Below, one piece after another: positions 17,117 to 26,204 of a stretch of 64,000 nucleotides of DNA. The notes beneath the pieces are model-generated. The model ran no database searches, was not told the origin of the DNA, and was given only the letters and a program-made list of their open reading frames with translations. The translations under genes and the position numbers were made by a program. Positions within the stretch are counted from its first letter, which is position 1, and every line of letters begins with the position of its first letter. The stretch is taken from assembly GCF_014217565.1 (NCBI RefSeq), contig NZ_CP043661.1:7316001-7380000 (forward strand), written 5' to 3'. The DNA is from Kribbella qitaiheensis (GTDB taxonomy: Bacteria > Actinomycetota > Actinomycetes > Propionibacteriales > Kribbellaceae).

Positions 17117-18539
17117 ATGAATATCCGCACCGTTACCCGTGGCACGGCCGCACTTTTCCTGATCACTGCGGTCGAGCTGGTGATCTTCCTGGACACCACG
17201 GTCGTGAACGTCGCTCTGCCGAGCATCGGCGCCGAGCTGCGTCTTGGCGAGGCCGGTCTGGCCTGGGTCACCAACGCGTACCTGCTGGCTTTCGGCGGCT
17301 GCATGCTGGTCGGAGGCCGCGCGGCGGACCTGCTCGGCGCCCGGCGGGTCTTCGCCTTCGGGCTGGCTCTGTTCACCTTCGCCTCGGCGCTGGCCGGATT
17401 GGCGAGCTCGCACTGGTTGCTCGTGGCGGCGCGCGCGGTGCAGGGCATCGCCGCTGCCGTGACGGTGCCCGCGCAACTGGCGCTGCTGACACGGACGTTC
17501 ACCGAGCCGGCCGCCCGCCGGCGGGCGTTCGGAGTGTGGGCTGGGATGGGCGCGGGCCGGCGCCGCCATCGGCACGTCGGCCGGAGGGCTGCTCACCGAA
17601 GGGCTCGGCTGGCGATCAATCTTCCTGATCAATCTGCCGGTAGGCGTGCTCGCGTTGTTGCTGGTCGGGAAGCTGCTGCCCGCCGACACCCCGCAGGGTG
17701 TGCGATCCGTCAGGCGGCTGGACTTACCCGGCGCCGTCCTGGGTACGAGCGGCTTGCTGCTGCTCGGGTACGCCGTCGGCGCGATCGCCGAGCCGGCGAT
17801 GCGGACCTCGGCCACGATCGCGCTGGTGCTCGCGCTGGTGCTGCTTGCCGGCTTCGTCGTAGTCGAGACCCGCAGCGCGGCGCCGCTGATGCCCCTGCGA
17901 CTGTTCCGCATCCGCGAGGTCGCCGGCTCCGCTGTCGTCAACGCGCTGGTGGGCGCGGCCCACGTGCCTGCCTTCGCGCTGCTGGCCCTCTACCTGCAAA
18001 ACACCCAGCACTACGGTCCTACGCAGTCGGGCCTGGCCGTCCTGCCGGTCGCCGCGGCCGGGCTGATCAGTTCCCGCACCGTCATTCCCGCCGCTACCAA
18101 GCGCTTCGGCACTCACACGTTGCTGTGGGTCGGCCTCGCGTTGCAGGCGATCGCGTTGGCCTGGTTCGCCACACTGCCCGCCACCGTGAATTACCTGAGC
18201 GACGTACTGCCCGCCGCGCTGATCCTCGGTGTCGGTCTGCCCGCCTCGTTCGTCGGAGTCACCGTTCCCGCCGTCACCGCAGTGGACCAGGCCGATGCCG
18301 GAGTGACCGTCGGCGTCGTGAATACCGCCCAACGCATCGGATCCGGGCTCGGCGTGACCGCCATCCTGGTTCTGGCCTCCACCGTGACCGGCACGGCCGG
18401 TTACTTGGCCGGACTGCAAGTCGGCTTCGCTGCCGCAGCGGCCTTCGCGCTCCTTGGCTGCCTGCTCACCCTGGCCCTGTTGCGACCGAAGGCGACGGCG
18501 ACACCGCTGCCGCAGCCCGCTGAAGCGGCCCACCGATGA
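17117..18539 (+). CDS. MFS transporter (DHA2/EmrB-QacA type), frame broken by one extra G
   Basis: After removal of one G from 17554-17556 the protein is 473 residues with the 14-helix drug-exporter layout. VELVIFLDTTVVNVALPSIGAEL is motif D1, LVGGRAADLLGARRVF motif A, and the region around RAFGVWAGMGAAGAAIGTSAGGLLTEGLGWRSIFLINLPVG motifs B/C. The printed frame diverges exactly at AGMGAG. Expected to export a drug or metabolite using the proton gradient. ATG 17117 is preceded by GAGGAAGGGG. The stop overlaps the flavoprotein ATG (ATGA), so the two are co-translated, and both are probably controlled by the divergent TetR. Confidence 0.88.
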
Positions 18540-19714
18540 ACAGCGACGCACTTCCGAGGGGCGTCATGACCCCCGGCGTCACCATCATCGGAGCGGGCCC
18601 GGCAGGTCTGGCGGCAGCCGCCGCCCTACGGCAGCGCAAGATCAATCCGGTCATCCTCGAACAGGGTGATGCGGTCGGCACCTCCTGGCGAAACCGCCAC
18701 GAAGATCTGCGCCTGAACACCATCCGCTGGCTCTCCGACCTGCCCGGCCTAGCTATCCCTCGACGGGCCGGCCGGTGGGTCAGCAAGGACGACTACATCG
18801 ACTACCTCGAACGCTTCACCCGGCACATGCAGCTCCAGGTGCACTCCGGCGTCCAGGTCCACCGGGTCGACTCCGTGGCCGGCGGCTGGCGGGTCCTTAC
18901 GAACAACGGGGACTACCGCAGCCAGCACGTAATTGTTGCCACCGGCCACGACCGCGTCCCCAAAATGCCTCACTGGCCCGGACAAGCAGGCTTTCTCCCG
19001 CCGATCCAGCACGTCTCCACCCTGCGTCGCGCCGCCGACCTCGCCGGCCAGCGAGTCCTCCTGGTCGGCGCCGGCAACTCCGGCGTCGAGATCGCCGGCC
19101 ACCTCGTCAACGCGGGCGTAAAGGATCTCTGGGTGTCGGTCCGCACCCCGCCGACCATCCTGCCCCGGCAGCTGTACGGCGTGCCCTTACACCCCCTCAC
19201 CCTCGCCCTGGGAATCCTGCCTGAACGGATCCGGGACCGCCTCGTCCGCACGGCGGCGCAGCGGATCTTCGGAGATCTGGGTGCCTACGGACTGCCCAGC
19301 CCGCGACAAGGCCCGTTCGAACGCATGCGCACCACCGGCGTCACAGTCGCGATCGACCAAGGCTTCGTTGCGGCTCTCGTCGCCGGCCGACTGCGCGTCG
19401 TCAGCGCCATCGACCATCTGGACGGTCACGATGTCGCGTTGAAAGACGGCACCCGACTGCGACCCGACGTCGTGCTGACCGCCACCGGCTACGATCCCGG
19501 CCTCACACAGTTGGTCGGACACCTCGACGTCCTTGACGCCGATGGACGCCCCCATTGCGATGCGAGCCAACCGGGATTGTGGTTCATCGGCTACCAGGCG
19601 GCGATCGAAGGCACCCTGCGCCGGCACCCCATCGAAGCGCGGCAGATCGCCCAAGCGATCGTCAACGCCCGCATGACAGCCTTGCAGCCTCTAGGCAATC
19701 CCGACCGGGTCTAG
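18536..19714 (+). CDS. Flavin-dependent monooxygenase / FMO-like NAD(P)-binding oxidoreductase
   Basis: A 392-residue two-dinucleotide-binding flavoprotein. FAD site VTIIGAGPAGLAAAAAL (about residues 15-31), GTSWRNRHEDLRLNT, the conserved ATGHDRVPKMPHWPG, NADPH site VLLVGAGNSGVEIAGHL, and LTATGYDPGL near the end match YUCCA/FMO-type N- or S-oxygenases. Coupled by a four-base overlap to the MFS gene, which suggests that the substrate oxidised is also exported, or that this is a detoxification pair. The substrate is not predictable. Confidence 0.85.
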   Translation: MNSDALPRGVMTPGVTIIGAGPAGLAAAAALRQRKINPVILEQGDAVGTSWRNRHEDLRLNTIRWLSDLPGLAIPRRAGRWVSKDDYIDYLERFTRHMQLQVHSGVQVHRVDSVAGGWRVLTNNGDYRSQHVIVATGHDRVPKMPHWPGQAGFLPPIQHVSTLRRAADLAGQRVLLVGAGNSGVEIAGHLVNAGVKDLWVSVRTPPTILPRQLYGVPLHPLTLALGILPERIRDRLVRTAAQRIFGDLGAYGLPSPRQGPFERMRTTGVTVAIDQGFVAALVAGRLRVVSAIDHLDGHDVALKDGTRLRPDVVLTATGYDPGLTQLVGHLDVLDADGRPHCDASQPGLWFIGYQAAIEGTLRRHPIEARQIAQAIVNARMTALQPLGNPDRV

Positions 19715-20301
19715 TCGTCTAGGAAGACTCTGGCCGCGGCAACGAAACCTTCGAACTCACCGCGGTAGCCGAGCACAGATCTGGATAACAGCGTGCACTA
19801 CGCTCCGTGCAATCGGCGCAGGTCCCACGAACTGGTGATCAGGGCAGGGAGACGGCGGCGAGAGCGACGGCGGAGCCGGCGAAGGCCTCGGTGTTTCGGA
19901 TGTAGGTCTGGGTACGGACCCAGCGGGGAAGGCGTTCTCGGCGGCTTTGAGGAAGAGGCGACCTCGACGCGGGCGGCGATGCCCTCTATGGTGTCGGCCG
20001 CCGTTGCGGTGGTCAGGCCAAGTGCGTCGAGGTCTCGGTGTAACGCGAACCATCGTTCGCGGACACCCCTCGTCAGCCGGTCCCATCAGGGCCGGGGCCA
20101 CCAGATCCACGCCAAGCAGAAACACAGGACGAGCGGTTCCGCATCCTGGGGTGACGCTGGGTGGGCGGTTGGAGGGTACGCCGGAGTGTGCGGCTCGAGG
20201 AGCGGTCGGCGGTTGCCAAGGCGACCACGAATAGCGCCGCCGCCACGGTCGACCTCAGTCGATGAGTCTTCGACCACATCAGTGCCGCTGTCGACTCACG
20301 G
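19715..20301. other. Intergenic region with decayed - strand coding sequence
   Basis: No intact gene. On the - strand, RERWFALHRDLDALGLTTAT (around 20000-20070) and, in another frame, RWVRTQTYIRNTEAFAGSAV with a stop near 19840 both read like real protein. Together they look like one gene broken by at least one frameshift. I do not recognise the family. It abuts the 3' end of the TetR gene at 20302. Confidence 0.35.
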
Positions 20302-20913
20302 TCACGGCGCTGTCGGGCGGTCCTGAACGGTGGAGGTGAGGCTGGCTGGGGTGGGATGGAGGCCGTCGAGCACGACAGTGAGGTAGGCGTCGACAAGTGC
20401 CTGGGACGGCGGTTGAGAACGAGCGACCGCCAGGGCGGTCTGCCCGATCAAGGTGGTGATGATCCCGGTGGTGATGTCGGTGCGGACCGTGCCGTCGCGA
20501 CGAGCCCCGTCGACCATCTTCTCGACGACGCTGACGAGATCGACGCGCAGGGCCGTGGTGGCAGGCAGGTCCAGGCCGCCCAGTTGGTCGTTGATGGCGT
20601 GGTGCGAGGTCTGAAAGGCGATCAGTTCGCGGAGGAAGATCCGCAGGGCCTCGGTAGGTGTGGTCTCGCCGAGCAGGTCGTGGGCGCGCTGCACCACCGG
20701 CTGGAGGAGCCCAGAAACGGCGGCGTCCAGGAGTGCGTCTTTGCCGCCGAAGGCACGTACGACGGTCGCCGCGCCCAATCCCGCCTTCTTGGCGATGGTC
20801 TCAACGGTGAGAGAGACACCCGGCTCGGCCAAGAGCTGCATGGCCGCGTCGAGGGCGAGCCGGCGGTTGCGGACGGCGTCGGCCCGGCGCGGGGGTTCGG
20901 TGGGTATTGACAA
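20302..20913 (-). CDS. TetR-family transcriptional regulator
   Basis: A 203-residue TetR protein. The HTH is LALDAAMQLLAEPGVSLTVETIAKKAGLGAATVVRAFGGKDALLDAAV; the ligand domain is helical. I choose TTG 20913 because AAGGAG lies eight bases upstream. The longer in-frame ATG at 20952 would place the start inside the operator palindrome and has no RBS. Divergent from an FAD monooxygenase, with a near-perfect operator overlapping that gene's promoter. Likely a substrate-responsive repressor of the monooxygenase and of itself. Confidence 0.85.
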   Translation of the reverse strand: MSIPTEPPRRADAVRNRRLALDAAMQLLAEPGVSLTVETIAKKAGLGAATVVRAFGGKDALLDAAVSGLLQPVVQRAHDLLGETTPTEALRIFLRELIAFQTSHHAINDQLGGLDLPATTALRVDLVSVVEKMVDGARRDGTVRTDITTGIITTLIGQTALAVARSQPPSQALVDAYLTVVLDGLHPTPASLTSTVQDRPTAP

Positions 20914-20959
20914 CTGGAACGCTCCTTCCACATAATCAACTGGAATCTGCATTCCAGTT
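20907..20959 (+). promoter_or_regulatory. Promoter and operator for the FAD monooxygenase
   Basis: TTGACA (20907-20912), 18 bases, then CATAAT (20931-20936) makes a strong sigma70-type promoter. AACTGGAAT-CTGC-ATTCCAGTT (20938-20959) is a perfect 9-bp dyad over the expected transcription start. AACTGGAACG (20912-20921) is a further half-site overlapping the -35. A repressor here would block both divergent genes. Confidence 0.8.
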
Positions 20960-20981
20960 ATCCTACCGTGAAGGACACCCC

Positions 20982-22145
20982 ATGAACGAGCGGATCCTGA
21001 TCTCCGGCGCGAGCATCGCCGGTCTGACCCTGGCCCACTGGCTGGCCCGGCACGGTTTCAAGCCCACCGTGGTCGAGCGTGCCCCCATGCTTCGCGGCGG
21101 CGGCAACGGCGTGGACGTGCGTGACAACGCCGTCGAGGTGGTAGAGCGGATGGGAATCATGCCCCGGATCCGCGAGCTCGCCGCCGACGTCCAGGGCATG
21201 AAGTTCGTCGACGCCGCCGACCGCGCGGTCGCCCGGATCGACATCCAGGACCCGGCCTCCGTCGAGGTGATGCGCGGCGACCTGGTTGCGCTGCTGCACG
21301 AGGCGACCGACGTGGAGATCCTGTTCGGCGACTCCATCGTGGGCCTGGAACAGGACGACGACGGCGTGACGGTCACCTTCGACCATGCGCCCGTCCGCCG
21401 CTTCGAGCTGGTCGTCGGCGCCGACGGCATGCACTCCAACGTCCGCCGGCTCGCCTTCGGCCCCGAAGAGCAGTTCATCCAGTTCAAGGATCACTACTTC
21501 GCCTTCGCCAACACCGACGCCTCGCTCGGCGAGGACCGCTGGGTGACCATGTTCAACACGCCGGGCAAGATGACCGGGATCTACCGGTCCGGCGCCCACT
21601 CGCAGGCCAAGGCGTACTTCATGTTCCGCTCCGCGCCACTGGAATACGACCGCCGGAACGTCGCCGCGCACAAGCAGCTGATCAGCGACGTGTTCGGGGA
21701 CGACACCTCCTGGCAGACCAAAAAGTTGCTGCATGCCGCCCTCGCCGACCCCGACTTCTACTTCGACGCCCTCGGCCAGGTGCAGATGGACTCCTGGTCC
21801 AACGGCCGCATCGCGCTCGTAGGCGACGCCGCCTGGTGCGCATCCCCCGCCTCCGGCGCGGGCGCGGAACTGGCCCTGGTCGGCGCCTACCGCCTCGCTG
21901 GAGAACTCGCCGCCGCAAGCGGTGACCACCGCATCGCCTTCGCACGCTACGACATCGCGCACCGTCCGCTGGTCGACAAGAAGCAGCAGATCGGCCCCAA
22001 TGTCCGCCTGATGGTGCCTAAGACCGAAGGTGGCCGATGCGTCCGCGACGTCGTCGCCCGCTCGCCGCTGATGAAGGCCCTCAGCGCGCTTGAGCGCCGC
22101 ATGCAGGCCAGGAACGCCCGACCACTGCCAGAGTATGTCCGCTAG
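20982..22145 (+). CDS. FAD-dependent monooxygenase (PHBH/TetX-like fold)
   Basis: A 387-residue single-component flavin hydroxylase. ILISGASIAGLTLAHWLARHG is the GxGxxG-type FAD site with SIAG variation. VMRGDLVALLHEA, VVGADGMHSNVRR (DG motif) and IALVGDAAWCASPASGAGAELALVGAYRLAGEL (GD motif) follow. The usual GDAAH is GDAAW here. Such enzymes hydroxylate aromatics, tetracyclines or anthracycline-like compounds using NADPH and oxygen. ATG 20982 is preceded by GAAGG. Controlled by the divergent TetR. No ferredoxin or second subunit nearby. Confidence 0.88.
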   Translation: MNERILISGASIAGLTLAHWLARHGFKPTVVERAPMLRGGGNGVDVRDNAVEVVERMGIMPRIRELAADVQGMKFVDAADRAVARIDIQDPASVEVMRGDLVALLHEATDVEILFGDSIVGLEQDDDGVTVTFDHAPVRRFELVVGADGMHSNVRRLAFGPEEQFIQFKDHYFAFANTDASLGEDRWVTMFNTPGKMTGIYRSGAHSQAKAYFMFRSAPLEYDRRNVAAHKQLISDVFGDDTSWQTKKLLHAALADPDFYFDALGQVQMDSWSNGRIALVGDAAWCASPASGAGAELALVGAYRLAGELAAASGDHRIAFARYDIAHRPLVDKKQQIGPNVRLMVPKTEGGRCVRDVVARSPLMKALSALERRMQARNARPLPEYVR

Positions 22146-22696
22146 ACCCTGAACTGGCCGAACTTCTTCCCGACGTACTCGGCCATGCTGGTCAGCGAGC
22201 CCGCGCCAGATCTGATGAGCTCGACGCGAAGAGGACCGTGTCGGCACGGGTGATGAGGAGGGGGCCGACGTTGCCGCGCCCCTGGAGTGGCTCGTGCGCC
22301 TCGGCCGCGCGTTTCCAGCGGGAAGGTGCATGGACGGGCACGAGTTGGCCGGCGGCGGCGGCCTTCGAGGCCGCCGCGCTGTTCCTCGACGGGCTTTGGT
22401 GAAGGTGATGCCGAGGGGCGCCGGCCACGGTGATACCGAGGCGCCCGGTCTGGTGCGCGTCCAACTCGACCCAGCTGCCCGAGATGAAGCCGAGGGCTTC
22501 TGAACGCGGTGTGCTGACGGCGTCAAATGAGCTGTGCGAGACCGCTGTGCAGCGCGCTGCGGTGATCGGCCGCCTGCTAGCGCGGTTAGTGTCTTCGAAC
22601 AGGATCCGCCATGACGGCATCTATTCAGCGGTGCCACGTGGCGGCCTGCGCTTCGGTCGGCTCCGTTAGAGCCCACCGCGCCAGCACGACCAACGC
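22146..22696 (-). pseudogene. Decayed fragment of a zinc/NADPH oxidoreductase C-terminus
   Basis: In the - strand frame, AAAAGQLVPVHAPSRWKRAA followed by EAHEPLQGRGNVGPLLI (about 22250-22375) matches the C-terminal end of MDR-type quinone oxidoreductases (…G.L.PV…L..AAEAHR.LE.G...GK.VL). The surrounding sequence has lost the frame, and there is no start or nucleotide-binding domain. It might be the displaced end of the oxidoreductase pseudogene at 23.3-23.9 kb, with the SRPBCC gene lying between them. Confidence 0.4.
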
Positions 22697-23146
22697 CTAG
22701 TGCCGTCCTGGAGCATTTGCTGCGACGGATTCGGCGAGGTTCTTCAGCGTCGCGAGCACGGGGTTTTCTTCATCGTTGTCGCCTGTATCTTCACCCGTGA
22801 TTTCGCGGGGATCTTCCAGTGTGATTGTCAAGTTTGTTTTACCAGCGGCGTCCTCGAGGGTATAGCCCATCGTGAAGTAGTTTTCCGGCTTGTCTTCGAG
22901 GTCGGGGCGGGGGGCGAACATGGAGTACCGCAGTTGTGCGGGAGCATCGACGAGGAGCACAGTTCCCCATTGCTCGAACGTGTTGCCTTCCCAGTCGTTG
23001 GCGAAACGAATCGGGGAATCTACGGACCAGTCGGTGCTCAGGACACTGCCGTATTGCCATTGCTTGACGTATGCGTGGTCGGTGAGTACTGCCCACACAA
23101 TTTCTCGGGACGCTTCGATACGGATACTTGATGTGGTTACACGCAT
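22697..23146 (-). CDS. SRPBCC-family (AHSA1-like) protein
   Basis: A 149-residue protein: MRVTTSSIRIEASREIVWAVLTDHAYVKQW is the characteristic first strand and helix of activator-of-Hsp90-like SRPBCC proteins, followed by antiparallel strands (IRFANDWEGNTFEQWGTVLL, LRYSMFAPRP, TNLTITLEDP) and a terminal helix NPVLATLKNLAESVA. ATG 23146 chosen as the first residue of the fold. Base composition is visibly less GC-rich than the neighbours, which supports recent acquisition. It sits between two oxidoreductase remnants. Confidence 0.8.
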   Translation of the reverse strand: MRVTTSSIRIEASREIVWAVLTDHAYVKQWQYGSVLSTDWSVDSPIRFANDWEGNTFEQWGTVLLVDAPAQLRYSMFAPRPDLEDKPENYFTMGYTLEDAAGKTNLTITLEDPREITGEDTGDNDEENPVLATLKNLAESVAANAPGRH

Positions 23147-23328
23147 GGTTGGGATTTTTCCAATCACTTCTGCTGATGGTTGCTGGCGAGGTGGAGTCGA
23201 CGATGCCCGTTATTTAGCGGCGCAGTAAGTAGGTGTTTCCATTGCCGGAAGAAAGTTCAGATGGGACAGGGCCTCGAAGGCGTGCGACGAGGGGTCAAGG
23301 TTGCTGGACCTCTAGTCATTGCCGACGG

Positions 23329-23870
23329 TCAGCACGGCCTTACCTCGTACAGTGCGTTCCAGGCCTGAGCGTGGCCGAAGAAGTCCGAGAGCTTCAATTC
23401 TGCTACACCCCCGACGTTTCCGTACCATGCGAGGTGGCCGCCTGGAGCCATGCGTCGGATCGCCTGCGCGAGTAGAGGTCCGCCGATGCCGTCGAGGACG
23501 AGGTGGAACGGTCCCACCGACTCCTCCTCCAAGGACGTGATCACGCGGTGTGCACCCAGCTCATACGCCTCCTCGATACGGCCGCTGCCACTGACCTGCG
23601 CGGTGACCCGAGCACCCGACGCGACAGCTAGTTGCACGGCGAACTGGCCCCACGCCGCCGGTCGCTCCGGTCACCAGGACCTTCCGGCCGAGCAGGGCAC
23701 CACCCACACGGATCGCGCGCAGCGCGGTCACGCCGGCGATCGGTAACGTCGCGGCCTGTGCGAAGGTGACATTGCCGGGCAACACTGCCGCCCGCCGCAC
23801 CGGGACCGGCACCCGCTGGGCCCAACCCTCCCAATCGATGTAGCAGACCACGCGCTCATTGACCACTGGG
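23329..23870 (-). pseudogene. NADPH:quinone oxidoreductase-like pseudogene, truncated at both ends
   Basis: PVVNERVVCYIDWEGWAQRV, VLPGNVTFAQAATLPIAGVTALRAIR and GRKVLVTGATGGVG are the middle of an MDR oxidoreductase, including the AXXGXXG-type NADPH site. One extra base at 23648-23651 breaks the frame before QFAVQLAVASGARVTAQVSG, which continues to GGHLAWYGNVGGVAELKLSDFFGHA and then stops early. The first 80 or so residues are absent and the C-terminus is missing. The single indel may be a sequencing error, but the missing ends mean the gene is dead or badly rearranged. Confidence 0.65.
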
Positions 23871-24064
23871 CCGGTCCTGGGCCGGCGGCCCAGCGACGGG
23901 CGAGGGCGACGGCGCAGGTTACGGCGGCCCGGAGCATTCGGTGCATATCTTCCCCGATACTGTTGCCTTCGTAACCTGCGGTGCAGCCCACTCGAAGGCC
24001 GCTTCTCCGGTGCGGCCTGGTCTCCGTCGATGGTCACCAGCAGATCGATGGTCGTGATTCCGGT

Positions 24065-24511
24065 TCAGGCGCGGGCCAATTCCTCCGCCATGCGGGCGGT
24101 GATGGTGGCCAGCACGCGCGCCGCAGTGGCCAGATCCGCGGGTGCGACCGCGCCGTAGGCTGCCGCCACGATCACGCCGGACTCGGTACGCACCTTGCCG
24201 GCCAGGGTCTTGCCCGCTTCGGTGACCTCGACCTGGCTGCCGGACTCGGCTCGCAGCAGGCCGCTGTCGAGCAGGGCGGCCAGGGCGGTGTCGACGTCCG
24301 CGGGATTCCACTGGGTCATTCCCGCGATGCGAGCGATCTGTGCGCTCCGCTCGACCGGCTCACCCGCGGCCAGCGTCTGGTTCAAGGTGATCCACTGCTT
24401 CTCATCGAGCGTGGTGCCGGCTAGTGCGCGGGTCAGGACCGCGGTGTGATGCTTTTCGGCCTGGCCGATGATCGACGGGGTCAGGGTGGCCGGGCCGGTG
24501 GTCGTGGTCAT
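24065..24511 (-). CDS. MarR-family-like transcriptional regulator
   Basis: A 148-residue winged-helix protein: LDEKQWITLNQTLAAGEPVERSAQIARIAGMTQWNPADVDTALAALLDSGLLRAESGSQVEVTEAGKTLAGKV holds helix-turn-helix and wing, flanked by dimerisation helices at both ends. The pattern fits MarR-type regulators. Divergent from a TetR gene 129 bases away, sharing an operator-like dyad. An enzyme target is not adjacent on this strand, since only pseudogenes follow. Confidence 0.75.
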   Translation of the reverse strand: MTTTTGPATLTPSIIGQAEKHHTAVLTRALAGTTLDEKQWITLNQTLAAGEPVERSAQIARIAGMTQWNPADVDTALAALLDSGLLRAESGSQVEVTEAGKTLAGKVRTESGVIVAAAYGAVAPADLATAARVLATITARMAEELARA

Positions 24512-24555
24512 GTCGATCTCCTCGATCAGGGGGGTGTGTTTGACACCCGAATCAT

Positions 24556-24602
24556 GACACTAAGTTCCATTCGTGCGCAAGTCCTAATTGATACTTAGTG
24601 TC
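24556..24602. promoter_or_regulatory. Operator-like dyad between MarR and TetR genes
   Basis: GACACTAAGT (24556-24565) and ACTTAGTGTC (24593-24602) are perfect 10-base inverted copies 27 bases apart, in an AT-rich stretch unlike its surroundings. TTGACA at 24540-24545 precedes them. Probably bound by one or both divergent regulators. Confidence 0.6.
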
Positions 24603-24640
24603 TTTCGTGACTGAGGTTCGTCTCGCGCTAGGATTCTGGT

Positions 24641-25261
24641 ATGCCTATCGACGACCGCGCCCTGCCGCTGCGCGAACGCAAACGGATCCGCACCCGCCGT
24701 GTCCTCGCCGACGCCGCCCTGCGGCTGTTCACCGAGAAGGGCTTCGCCACCACCACCGTGGAGGAACTGGTCGACGCGGCCGAGGTCTCCCGCAGTACCT
24801 TCTTCCGAGCCTTCCCCACCAAGGAGGCCGTGGCCATCGAGGCCGAAAACGAGCTCTGGACGGGCTACCTCGACGCCCTGGCAGACCGCGAACTCACCGG
24901 GCCGGTCCTGACCGCGCTACGCGACATCCTCACCGACACCGTCACCGCGCTACCGCAGGACTGGGCCCAGCGCTACATCGCCACCCGACGGCTGATACTC
25001 ACCGCGCCCAGCCTGCTCGGCCACGTCGACTACATCAGGTCCGGGGTGAAGACACAGGTCGCCAAGCAGCTCACCGACAAACTCGCCCTACCCGAAGGCG
25101 ACCTGCGCCCGCGGATCCTCGCCGAGCTGGCCACCACCGCCTGGGCCATCGCCGGCCGCGGCTGGGTCACCACCAACGGAACCGGTGGCCGCACCAATCT
25201 CCTCGAACGACTGCACGAAGCTTTCGCCGCCGTCCCCGACGCGCTGCAGCTGTCGACGTAG
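24641..25261 (+). CDS. TetR-family transcriptional regulator
   Basis: A 206-residue TetR regulator: LPLRERKRIRTRRVLADAALRLFTEKGFATTTVEELVDAAEVSRSTFFRAFPTKEAVAIEAE contains the HTH (about residues 28-60). A helical ligand domain follows. It belongs to the RKRIRTRR.L..AA subgroup common in actinobacteria. Convergent with the MBL-fold hydrolase and divergent from the MarR-like gene. Target unknown. Confidence 0.88.
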   Translation: MPIDDRALPLRERKRIRTRRVLADAALRLFTEKGFATTTVEELVDAAEVSRSTFFRAFPTKEAVAIEAENELWTGYLDALADRELTGPVLTALRDILTDTVTALPQDWAQRYIATRRLILTAPSLLGHVDYIRSGVKTQVAKQLTDKLALPEGDLRPRILAELATTAWAIAGRGWVTTNGTGGRTNLLERLHEAFAAVPDALQLST

Positions 25262-25288
25262 CCATACGCATGGTGGGTCCTTCGGTCG

Positions 25289-26104
25289 TCATGAGATGGA
25301 CTGGGCGAGGTACTCCAGCGCGTAGCTGCCGCCGGCACGCGTCACGCGGGCGACACCGGGCGAGTCCAGATGCGCGCCGGCCACGAAGTGGTCCGGCTCG
25401 GTGAGCTGTTCCAACAGGGTGGCTCGCGCCTCACGCGCCTGAGATTGGTCGCCGTCGAGTTCCCACGACACGTGCGGCTGGTCGAACTGCAGGGACGGGA
25501 CGTGCACAGTGTCGCCCCATACGAGGAGATGTCCGGTGCTGCTCTGGACGTCGTAGACGGTGTGACCGGGCGTGTGGCCCGCAGTCGGGACAGCTGTGAC
25601 CCAGTCGTTGATGCCGACCTTGCCGTCGATCGGCATGACGCGGTCACGGACCGGCTCCAGCCGGCCGGTGAACACCGACATGTCGTCGGCTCCGATCCAC
25701 ACACGCTGAAGTCGGGGGAACGCCTCTGAACCGTCCGGTGCGATTAGTCCGTTGACGTGGTCCCCGTGATTGTGGGTGATGGCGACGTCGGTGATGTCGT
25801 CGCGCTCGATGCCGGCCTCGGCCAGGGCCTCGTAGAGCGATCCCATCGTGGAGTGCAAGGCGTTGGATGCGCCGGTGTCGATGAGCACCGACCGCGTGCC
25901 GTCGCTGATGTAGAAGGCGTTGACCGACAGACGCAAGTTGCCCTCGGCAAGCGGGACGCTGTCCGGGAGCGCGTCGAGCGGGCTCCCGCTCTCGTCGCGC
26001 AGCCGCGTCGGTGGCATGTCGATGTAGCCGTCTCGCAGGGAAAGAACCTGCAGGTCGCCGAATTCGAAGAGGGCATGATGCTGACCGCCCGAGATGAAAC
26101 GCAT
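25289..26104 (-). CDS. MBL-fold metallo-hydrolase
   Basis: A 271-residue metallo-beta-lactamase-fold hydrolase. The zinc motif is THNHGDHVNGL (HxHxDH). The second histidine is in PTAGHTPGHTVYDV, the metal Asp in LLVWGDTVHVPSLQF, and the last His in VAGAHLDSPG. The substrate may be a lactone, thioester or similar; AHL-lactonase-like proteins share this layout, but nothing proves quorum quenching. ATG 26104 follows GTGGAGG at five bases. Divergent from the XRE-cupin regulator, which is likely its controller. Confidence 0.85.
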   Translation of the reverse strand: MRFISGGQHHALFEFGDLQVLSLRDGYIDMPPTRLRDESGSPLDALPDSVPLAEGNLRLSVNAFYISDGTRSVLIDTGASNALHSTMGSLYEALAEAGIERDDITDVAITHNHGDHVNGLIAPDGSEAFPRLQRVWIGADDMSVFTGRLEPVRDRVMPIDGKVGINDWVTAVPTAGHTPGHTVYDVQSSTGHLLVWGDTVHVPSLQFDQPHVSWELDGDQSQAREARATLLEQLTEPDHFVAGAHLDSPGVARVTRAGGSYALEYLAQSIS

Positions 26105-26204
26105 GGAAGCCTCCACTGCCTGGTCGTGGTCGCCCGGCGTCGCTTGAGGTGCCCCTCAGCAGCTTGCCTGCGCTTTCGCCTGCTCGCGGTCGCCGCCGAG
26201 ATCT

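Noticed and set aside
20958..22676. A 572-residue antisense frame across the FAD monooxygenase gene.
   Set aside because: High GC leaves antisense frames open; the + strand gene has clear flavoprotein motifs and the antisense translation has none.
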